64,000 nucleotides of DNA, taken from Calycina herbarum (lineage: Eukaryota; Ascomycota; Leotiomycetes; Helotiales; Pezizellaceae). The notes beneath the pieces were generated by a model. That model did no database searches. It worked only from the letters and a program-made list of their open reading frames with translations, and had not been told where the DNA came from. The DNA lies in the NCBI GenBank assembly GCA_001414485.1, contig LLEY01000083.1:124001-188000 (forward strand), written 5' to 3'. Shown one piece after another: positions 55,289 through 64,000 of this stretch; position 1 is the stretch's first letter, and the number at the start of each line of letters is the position of its first letter. A program made the translations under genes and the position numbers.

Positions 55289-58015
55289 ATGGCTGCTCCG
55301 AATAAGCAGTCCTCACGATGGGGGTCTTTTCTACAACAAGCTGTTGCGGGGGTGGAGTCAAGGCTGGATAACATCCTGGCCGAGGAGAACGAGGCTGCTA
55401 CTACAGCAAAGAAGCCCACTCCTACGCCATCAACCTCGGCAGCTACTGCAAAACCAGAAGGCAGTGAGTCTGGAAGAATTCGTTACACAATTGGCAGATT
55501 CTAACGTTTGGTATCATAGGCATTTCTCGAACGGCTTCCGGAAGCAATAGAACCAACGATCGATTACAAGAACGATTAGCTCGAGCTATTGCAGCGAAGA
55601 ATACGGCACAGAAAGCGGAAAAGGCAGACTCTCTTACGCTTTCATCTGGAGCGCCATCGCGAACTGGGAGTCCGGCTACGGTTGCTGAGAGTCCAAGACA
55701 AAGCATAGATGCGGAATCTACGAAATTGGAAAGCCCAACAACATCGAATATCCCCCATGAAAGCACTACATCGAATGCAAAAGATGCCCCTTTGATTGAG
55801 GTCCAACCTCCTATATCAGATGTGCAAGGGAAAGATACGAAACAGGCAGCCAATGGTCTACCTAAAGATGTCGACCATGAATCTCCTCGTCCCTCCATCG
55901 ATTCGGTACGGTCTAGCTTACAGCGGGATTCAGTAGACTCGATAAGACCTCAAAGCTCGATACCTCGGTCATCTACAGAATTGCAATCAAGTGAGCCAAG
56001 TGGAATAACCCAAGGTTTGAAAACACCAGAGGAATATGATGCCCTTCTTAAACAGCTTCAGTCGGATTTTGAGACTTCTGAATTACAACGGCAGGAGGAG
56101 GTTCATAATTATATCGAACGAATCGATGCATTACAATCCAAATTGCAATATTTGGCAAAGGAGGGGGCAGAAGCAGCACGAAAAGCAAGCGGCGCAGCTC
56201 AGCCTGGCAGTTTAGAAAAGAAATTGGCGGATAAAGACCAGCAAATTGCCTTATTGATGGAAGAAGGGCAAACACTTTCCAAAAAGGAGCTCAACCATAT
56301 GACCACAATCAAGAAGCTACGGGCAAAGCTTCAAGAAGATGGCAAGGAGCTTTTGGAGGCCAAAAAGAAACAAGAGAAAGCAGAAACGGAATTATCATTA
56401 GTTACGGACCGATGGAGGCGGGCCCAGGGTTCGGAAAAACTGCTTGTTGATAAACAGAAGCAAATAGCTCAGTATCAGAAAGACCTTGAGTCTTTGAAAA
56501 GTGAAAGAGATTCCAAGGATAAGATCATCGCTGATCTCAGACGCCAACTGGAGGAAGCTGCAACTCAAGAAAAAGAAGCCGAGGCCAAAGCCGCCAATGA
56601 AGCTTTGGAATTTGAGAAAAGCCGAGTTGCGGAGCTTGAGGAGGATTTGGCAAACCTTCAGATTGAGAAGAATCTTGTTGTAGAACGGGGGCAGAATCAA
56701 ATGAAGGTTTTGAGGGAGAAAATGGACAAGGACCTCGAACGTGCTCGTTTGGCAGAGTTAGAGATGAAGTCAGAACAACAGGTGCTAGAAAGCAAATTAG
56801 AGATGATGCGGGCTCGAGCTGAGGAGGTCTCGTCGGGTACCACGGGAGACGCCCAAGCTAAATTATTACGCCAGATTGAGACTCTTCAAAGCCAGTATGC
56901 TGTTGCAAGTGAAAACTGGCAAGGCATTGAAGCTTCGCTTATTGCACGAGCAACGAGTCTCGAAAAAGAAAGGGATGAAGCTACAAAGAGGGAGTCGGAT
57001 ATTAGGAAAAAGGCTCGTGAAGTGGTTAGTCGCTCCCCTCTCACATGTACATATACACACTTGCTGACATTTATAGACCCTGAAAGCCAAACGGAACGAG
57101 GATGAGCTTGAAGAAACACGGTCTCAGCTCCCCAATTTCGAGCAACAACTTACCGAACACAAAACCAATCTTGAAAGCTTGCAGCGAAGGGCCGAGGAAG
57201 CCGAATCTTCTTTGGCCGCTGCCCAAGCTTCTTTTGCACAAGAAAAACAGACTTGGCAAGCGGAGCTTTTGCAGAAGATTGAGGAAGAAAGAAGCAAGTG
57301 GCAAGAAGAATCTGGTTCACTCAGGGAGCATAGTCGTGCGGAGTCTCCCGTGGCATCCATGAGGAGAGGACTCACTACCGAATTCTTGGGCCTGCAAAAT
57401 CTGCAACTACGGAGAGCTTCATCTCGTTCTGGGATTAGTGATACACCGACGACGCAAGAGCGCTTTTTGGGTCGTCGCCCATCAGCGCAACCTTTAGGCA
57501 GGGTGTCAGGAAATGGTACACCTGTCAGACAAGACTCGGCTCAATCTTTCAAGGAGAATACTGATATCCCTGATGCGCCATCAATTCATACCGATCATGA
57601 CGACTTTTTTGAAAACCACGCCTCGCCCACATCACCACATCAAACAATCAACGACATGGTTTCTGTTTCCACGGCAGGAGCCGGGCCATCCGTCCAACTT
57701 GTTGAGCGGATGAGTTCTGCTGTTCGCCGTTTGGAAAGCGAGAAAGTCGCCTCTAAAGAAGATCTCTCAAGACTCGCAGCTCAACGAGATGAAGCAAGAG
57801 CCGAGATTGTGGCTCTCATGCGAGAAGTCCAAGTGAAGCGAGATGCGGAAACCAGAATCTCAGAACTGGAGACGGAGATGAAAGATATCAATTCTAGATA
57901 TCAGACTACACTGGAGATGCTGGGGGAGAAGAGCGAGCTGGTGGATGAGCTTAGGAGTGATATTGATGATATCAAGGCTATGTATAGGGAGTTGGTTGAG
58001 AGGACTGTTAAGTGA
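55289..58015 (+). CDS. Golgin of the Sgm1/TMF1 family
   Basis: Exons 55289-55463, 55520-57024 and 57077-58015 join to 872 aa. The N-terminus (MAAPNKQSSRWGSFLQQAVAGVESRLD) is the conserved short amphipathic start of this family, followed by a Ser/Thr/Pro-rich linker. A long coiled coil covers ~230-630, starting near EEYDALLKQLQSDFE. A second Ser-rich linker follows (SSRSGISDTPTTQERFLGRR). The C-terminal ~110 residues (SVQLVERMSSAVRRLESEKV ... YQTTLEMLGEKSELVDELR) are the TMF/TATA-binding-type Rab6-binding coiled coil. TMF1/Sgm1 tethers vesicles at the Golgi by binding Ypt6/Rab6. First donor chosen as GTGAGT because it alone restores frame. Confidence 0.9.
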
Positions 58016-58273
58016 GGAATTAGGGATCGGGGGTGGTGGGGGTATGGGCTAGTGGGTGAGGGGATGTGGGATTGGACTTGTATTAAATTCATTGCGATGG
58101 AGTTTATGATCAATGAGACATGGCAGGGTTTTTGGGTCAGAGGCGTCTCTTTTTTTTTCTACATTTTAGAGCGGCCTTTACATGACTTTGTATGATTAGC
58201 GGGTAGTTTTTGAACCCCTTTTTTTGACGAAGAAGATTATTTTTTTTTGGCAATTGTTTTCTTGTTTGGGGCG

Positions 58274-59632
58274 TTATAATTCTATACCCTCACGTTCACA
58301 GGATTGTAAGATGAATTTCTTGACCTGTAAAAAATCAGTACTCGATCTCTGTTCTCTGTTCTTTGTATCTCGGAACTTACAGCGCTATCAGGAGCCAAAT
58401 CCATAGCCAAAATTCCCTCGGTGTCTTTCTTATCTGTTGCTGCGCCGGCCTTTAGTAATGCGAAGGCCGTATCGCCATGGCCCTCCGCGATAGCATGATG
58501 TAAAGGCGTTTGTCCTGCGATGTCGGCTGCGTCCATGGGACTCTTGTTTTTCAATAGCAGTTCGACCATGGGGAAGGAGCCTACGGCTGCGGCGCGGTGG
58601 ATCGCGTATTGGCCGCGTTTGTCTTTTACTCGTGCTGATGCTGGAGGGGTGGAATCGAGGAGTTTCTTTGCGATGTCGAGGTTGGATTTTGAGGCGGTGA
58701 GGTGGAGGGCTGTTTGGTTTTGGAAGTCTGGTGGGTTGTTTTGATTAGTTTGGGGGTTGGAGAGGTTGAGGTGAGGAGGGGTAGGGGGGGGTTTGATATT
58801 TTGATATTTGGGATTGAATGTATGGGGTGTTTTGGGATGGGGGGTTTTGACTTGGAGGAGAGAGGAAGGGGGAAAGTACTCTTTGCGTTCACGTCGGCGC
58901 CTTTTTGGAGGAAGAGGTTTGTGAGTTCTTCGGCTTTTTCTTTGAGGCTCACAGCTATCATAAGCGGAGTCCAGCCTGAGCCGTCCTGGGAGAGAGGAAT
59001 TGAGTTAGTAATTTTGTTTTGAGATGAAGTGAATGGAATTGAATATGAAAATGAGTGAAAGGAAATTGAAGATGAGAATGAGCGAAATGAGAGCGAGGAA
59101 GGAAAAACGCGAAATGGTTTAGCGTCATGAAAGTTGATATTTGAGAAGGAGAAGGTTGGGCTTTGACTGTTCTTGACCCTTCGGAGTAATAGATGTGACC
59201 CAACCTCCAAGAATGTTTGAAGTCATGATCATATTTCCAGTAAGAGATGGTGGAAATAAATAAGTTCCTTACTTACTTGAACATCGGGATCGAAGTTTTT
59301 GACTGCGGATAATAGGACAGCGATTTCGACATGACCATAGGATACGGCCCAGTGAATTGGCAAACGCTCATCGTCATCTTTTTGGTGGGCGAGCTTGGGA
59401 TTTGCCTGATTTTCTTACGTTAGAAATGATTTTGTCAGAAATGAGGTAGAACTCCTTACATTCAATAGTGATTCCACAACCAGATCTATTTACACGCGAA
59501 AGTTAGTTAGCATGGATGATGATTCTGGAGCACAGGGTTGGTGAATCGAGGTGGGGTATTGAAAATGAAGGTATACATACTTCTTCCATCGCGAGCAGCT
59601 GCGTGAATAGCGTATTTCTCAGGTGTCTCCAT
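58274..59632 (-). CDS. NAS6: Proteasome assembly chaperone Nas6/gankyrin (ankyrin repeats)
   Basis: Nas6/gankyrin binds the Rpt3 ATPase during assembly of the 19S regulatory particle. Six exons on the minus strand (59632-59581, 59485-59460, 59405-59277, 58985-58880, 58727-58381, 58324-58274) join to 236 aa; the 26-nt second exon is among the smallest here. Start METPEKYAIHAAARDGR. About six ankyrin repeats follow: LPIHWAVSYGHVEIAVLL, WTPLMIAVSLK, TALHLTASKSNLDIAKKLL, YAIHRAAAVGSFPMVELLL, TPLHHAIAEGHGDTAFALL, then a short C-terminal tail. The length and the early exon structure fit Nas6/PSMD10 rather than other ankyrin proteins, but the call is by family resemblance. Shares a short promoter with PRP46. 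Confidence 0.85.
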
Positions 59633-59862
59633 TTTGAAAGAGAGTCTGATCAAAAGTGAAAGATTTTATTTTGTTTGGAAAAAGTATGGAGGATGGTAGT
59701 CGTAATACAAGTCCACCTGATATGTCAGCCTCATATCTCAGGCATTAACAAATTTACCAGGGAGGCGCGAGGCTGTGAAGCTCTGAATAAATGTTGATAG
59801 GAAAGCCCGTCGCAATCAACTCTTCAACCATACAACCTCCCACAATCCACCATATTGAAATA
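59633..59862. promoter_or_regulatory. Shared divergent promoter NAS6 / PRP46
   Basis: Only 230 bp separate the two start codons, so both genes must use this interval for transcription start. No TATA box or known proteasome control element was seen. Confidence 0.6.
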
Positions 59863-61419
59863 ATGTCTACTGCGGTCGCCTCTTCCGGAGAAGCACAAAT
59901 CGAACATTTAAAAACACTCATCCAACAAAACGCGAAACGATCACGATCCCTCTTCGCAGATAGCACGAAACAAGATGATTCGCACGTCACAGAAGCCGCA
60001 GAACGATTGGCAATATCGTCGCGCATCCGTGCTGAATACGATGCCGTAAAGGAATTACCACCTGCTCTAGCAGCAAAGATGGCGAGCGCACCGGGACCAA
60101 GGAAGAAAGCGAAGACGGCACCACAGGAGGAAACGACTACGGATGCGAAAACGATGAAATTGATTGAGGGAGTGGCATCGAGGGATAGCAATTCGGCGAG
60201 CACATCTACAGCATTGACCGTACGGGGAAAGGTCAATTCAGAACATGTACCACCAAATGCCAATGGACCTACGACTCAAAGAAACCTCCCCTCCTCGAGT
60301 CTCGTTCGCAAACAGACAGTTATACAGGTCAAACCAGAATGGCATGCGCCATGGAAGCTGATGCGAGTGATTTCGGGACATTTGGGATGGGTTCGATCGC
60401 TAGCTGTTGAGCCGGAGAATAAATGGTTTGCTAGTGGTGCTGGAGACCGGACGATCAAGATCTGGGATTTGGCAACAGGAAATTTGAGATTGACGTTGAC
60501 GGGACATATTTCTACTGTACGAGGACTCGCGGTTTCGCCTCGACATCCATATTTGTTTTCTTGTGGGGAGGATAAGATGGTCAAGTGCTGGGATTTGGAG
60601 ACGAATAAGGTTATTCGACATTATCACGGGCATTTGAGTGGTGTTTATACACTAGCTCTTCATCCAACACTCGATGTTTTGGTGACGGGTGGTCGTGATG
60701 GGGTTGCGAGAGTATGGGATATGCGGACGAGAAGTAATATTCATGTCCTTTCTGGTCATAAGGGAACAGTTTCGGAACTCAAATGTCAAGAAGCGGATCC
60801 ACAGGTTATTACTGCGTCACTCGATTCGACGGTTAGATTATGGGATCTCGCGGCTGGAAAAACCATGGGAGTTCTTACACATCATAAGAAAGGTGTGAGA
60901 GCATTAGCGGTTCATCCCAAGGAATTTACTTTCGCTACTGGGAGTACCGGGAGTATCAAGCAGTGGAAGTGTCCCGAGGGGGCATTTATGCAGAATTTTG
61001 AGGGGCAAAATTCGATCATCAACACCATGTCTGTCAATGAGGATAATGTTCTCTTCTCAGGTGGTGAGTGGAATTTTACCCTTGCTTGTTATCAAGTCTT
61101 TTTGCTGACTGGAGCTAGGTGATAATGGATCGATGAGCTTTTGGGATTGGAAATCAGGTCACAGATTCCAGTCTTTGGACACCTTGGCTCAACCAGGTTC
61201 TCTGGATGCAGAGGCTGGACTTATGAGTTCTACTTATGACAAAACTGGTCTGCGATTGATCTGTGGAGAGGCTGACAAAACTAGTAAGTGCAAAACTACA
61301 TTCATCCTGAATCTCAATGCTAACATCTCGCAGTCAAAATATGGAAACAAGACGAAAATGCGACCCCAGAAACGCACCCCTTAGACTGGAAACCAACATT
61401 AGGCAGGCAAAAATTTTAG
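59863..61419 (+). CDS. PRP46: Pre-mRNA splicing factor Prp46/PRL1 (WD40)
   Basis: Component of the Prp19-associated (NineTeen) complex that stabilises the activated spliceosome. Exons 59863-61063, 61119-61283 and 61334-61419 join to 483 aa. Residues 1-150 are low-complexity. The conserved lead-in [22 protein letters not shown] starts a seven-bladed WD40 propeller, with repeats ending in IKIWDL, VKCWDL, ARVWDM, VRLWDL, IKQWKC, SFWDW and IKIWKQ. The HAPWKLxRVISGHxGWVR motif is diagnostic of PRL1/PLRG1. All frames and splice sites are intact. It ends 121 bp from the end of ORC1, in convergent orientation. Confidence 0.94.
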
Positions 61420-61540
61420 ATGATTGAGAAGAAAAAATGGGGTACATTGCACTTGACGGCGAACCGGCGTTTCATGTAGGAATAAGGGGAAAATACTCGA
61501 TTGGGGTATCAAAGTTTGTGTCTATATTATCTACCTTAGC
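61420..61540. terminator. Short convergent terminator region PRP46 / ORC1
   Basis: 121 bp between the two stop codons; the 3' UTRs of the two genes probably overlap. No separate element seen. Confidence 0.4.
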
Positions 61541-63979
61541 CTATGCCGAGAATCCAAGATTTTTAATTTCTGGATCATCTTTGAAAGCCAGTTTTAAATC
61601 CTCCTCGCCGATACTTAATCGTATTTTGCCTGTCCGATCAGCCTTTCGGGCTTCGAGACCAATGATTCCTGCTTCCATGAGATCCAGTGCTGATAGACCC
61701 ATTGCGAGAACCCGTGGAGCTTTTCCAGGTTGTGGTTTCCAAACCGAAACGGTCTTCATGGTGTTACCTTCTGTTAGAAGATATTTCCCAGTGTGACCTC
61801 CAGTATCCATCTTCGCCATCCTCCGAGCTTCATCTAGAACATCTCCGAGAATACTTTCTGCAATTCCCGATCTTCTTGTTCTTGCCAATAGAGCTGCTAA
61901 CAAGATCTTTGAAGAAAGTGGTAATCCCCGTAAATACTGTTGTAAAGGACTAGTCGTAGCTTCATTAATAGCTCTTTTCACAGTAGCAATCGTAACTCGT
62001 CCCGCATTTTTGGAAATCTTCTCTCCCTTGCCACTCTTACTTGGTGTATTCGGGACTGCTGATTGACTGTCAGATTCTGCCAATTCCACAGCCCGTCTGC
62101 ATATATCGAGAGCTCGCCGGGCGTCACCACTGACTGCTGCTACCTTTCGACTGGCGAACTGGATAGCGTCTGAATCGACGATATCTCCGGGTACGCCTTC
62201 AAGACGAGATTGAATGATTTTCATAAGTTGATCGTGATTATATCCTGGAAACGTGATTCTCGTAAGACCAAGTCTACTGCTGATCTTGTTGCTTAGTGTT
62301 CTTTCGGGGAGATCCATGGTGTTTGCCACGGCGAGGACAATTAATTTGCTGTGTCTTAGACCGGGCCAGTTGAAAAAGTTGTACATGACACTTTGGTTTT
62401 TGGTGACGAGTTGATCTAATTCATCCATAAGTACCACGCAGGGTACTCTTCGTGGGCTTGGATGGTTGAATTCCCGTTCCAGTAGATCTAGAGCGTGTGA
62501 AGGGCTCACACGATCACCCTTCAAAGCCTCCCATAGTAGAGAATACGATTGGTGAGGATCAGTGACTTTCATACCATTGATCTCGACAAATATGAAATCA
62601 TCAATCTCATCCGCCATAACTGATGCGTTGAGTTGGGCAACGACTTCCCTGACAGTAGCTGTTTTTCCTGTTCCTGGGGTTCCTGAAATGTAAATACAAG
62701 CACCTGTGCCTTCAGTAATAGCAGCTTCAAGATGAGAATATACTGATGCGAATTCGTCTTCTCGGCATGGTAGACTCGTGGGGACGGCGGAGACGTGGAG
62801 TTTCGATCGAGCTGTTTGGAATGGAGAATTTTGGACGCTTTCTGCATCCAACATACGTGTTCCGAGAGGTGTAAATTCTAAAGGTTTCTTTACCATGACC
62901 CTGAAAATTGTAAGTATTCCGAACTGTCAAAATATTTAAGATTGTTCTTACCTCTTGTGACTTGGTGTAAGTAGTTTTGAAGGAGTTCGTGGTTTCCGGG
63001 GCGTCATTGTTTTGGTATGTTTCTTCTTTTTCCGAGGTGTTCTATTAATCTCGCCGAACCCGTCGGATTCGTTGTCATCAAGAACCTCGTCTTCATCTAT
63101 ATCTCCCAAGCCTTCATCTGCATATTCGTCCACATCATCATCGTCAGATACCTCCTTCTTCCGTTTTAAAGGCCGTTTCACGAGTTTTGACGCCCCTGGA
63201 TTCCGTTGTAGCTTGTTTTCTTCTCTTATAGTATCAATTTCGTCATTTATTATGTCGACTAATTCGTCAACCTCCTTTTCCGTCTCGGGTTTGATTTCGT
63301 CCCAATCAAACTCTTCTGTGTATGTTGTGTTTTTCAATTGACAGGCTCTTCGGCAGACAAATGTCTCTACATAGCCTTTTGGCTTTCGCCCGCGTTTCGC
63401 TTTCGAGATTGGGCGTTCGGAATATTGTTTCGCGGATAAGACAACAGCTTTTTTTATGATCGAACCGAGGGGACTTTCGTCAATTCCAGGCGTAAGGTAT
63501 AATTCAGTCTAGCCAGGTCAGCCTCGAACAGAGGACAATTGGGGGAGAGGGGGCAATTACAGGAAGGAAATCCTTTCTCTTTTTGTGCTGACTGCGAATT
63601 TCCTTTCCATTGGCAAACCCTTCAGCATGTTAGCCAAATTCCAATTCCCAACACGTCGTCAAGGTATCCTACAAACAAACTCGGCGCATTCATCGCCCTC
63701 ATGATCTCGCCCTACAAACCTCTTCAACAATCCCACCCAATTGTTCCCATCACTTCCCATGACCTCCAGACAATCTCCAACTCTGCACTCAAGTTCATCT
63801 GTCTTCCTCCGAAATGCAACGACTTTCTTCTTTTCGAGGACCGGGACCCAGGGCCCTTCATCGTCCTCCTCTGGCTCCGAGTCTGAATCGAGCGCATTAT
63901 TGAGGACCGTTCTTGCGTACTCAGCTCGTCGTTCTCTTCGCGCTCGAGGTGTCTGCGACTGGTCTGCCTTTGGGGGCAT
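61541..63979 (-). CDS. ORC1: Origin recognition complex subunit 1
   Basis: Largest ORC subunit: an AAA+ ATPase that marks replication origins and, with Cdc6, loads MCM. Minus-strand exons 63979-63673, 63619-63561 (59 nt), 63508-62952 and 62900-61541 join to 760 aa. N-terminal BAH domain ~50-180 (ECRVGDCLEVMGSDGNNWVGLLKRF, then FVWFANGKEIRS across a splice, and ELYLTPGIDESPLGSIIKKA). A basic/acidic linker follows (KRKKEVSDDDDVDEYADEG, RTPRKKKKHTKTMTPRK). AAA+ domain: Walker A GTPGTGKT (~380), Walker B VVLMDELDQL (~466), sensor 1 LAVANTMDLPER, arginine-bearing GDARRALDICRRA, then a winged-helix C-terminus. All catalytic motifs intact. Start ATG lies 21 bp from the window edge, so upstream exons cannot be excluded. 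Confidence 0.93.
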
Positions 63980-64000
63980 GGTGGGGATCTCGAAAACTGG

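Overview
The window is nuclear DNA of a filamentous ascomycete. The genes carry short GT-AG introns (mostly 48-75 nt) with CTAAY-type branch points, and the core proteins (Cch1, NAD(P)H nitrite reductase, Orc1, Prp46, prefoldin 1, ETF-QO) have filamentous-ascomycete architectures. My inference is Leotiomycetes, probably a Botrytis/Sclerotinia-like member of the Helotiales; no sequence comparison was run. All gene models are exon joins worked out by eye from reading frame, splice signals and family knowledge.

Layout. 1-10 kb is housekeeping: the N-terminal part of the calcium channel gene CCH1 (-), a WHIM-like/PHD-finger chromatin protein (+) and a complete nitrite reductase (+) with GATA and NirA-type sites upstream. 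10-21 kb is accessory: three paralogous small secreted cysteine-rich proteins in tandem, a glutathione S-transferase relic, a secreted 24-residue-repeat protein, and a decayed BTB-like fragment. 22-31 kb holds a small conserved-looking ORF, an RTA1-like membrane protein, a Zn2Cys6 regulator and a secreted GH47 mannosidase. 31-33.5 kb is palindromes and a minisatellite. 33.8-35.8 kb is ETF-QO (-). 38.6-40.7 kb is an Ala/Lys-rich secreted protein split into 11 small exons.

41-47 kb is a repeat nest: a perfect 126-bp TA-flanked MITE, ~310-330-bp tandem repeats, two copies of an unknown Lys-rich gene family (one broken, one fragmentary), another broken gene, and nested inverted-repeat elements. 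48-64 kb is compact housekeeping: an SR/coiled-coil protein (-), prefoldin subunit 1 (-), alkaline ceramidase (+), a Sgm1/TMF-type golgin (+), the proteasome chaperone Nas6/gankyrin (-) divergent from Prp46/PRL1 (+), and full-length ORC1 (-).

The housekeeping genes do not form a pathway cluster. The most unusual content is the set of secreted repeat or cysteine-rich proteins, which show recent tandem duplication within or between genes, and the repeat nest at 41-47 kb. I found no biosynthetic cluster, CRISPR array, rRNA or tRNA gene.
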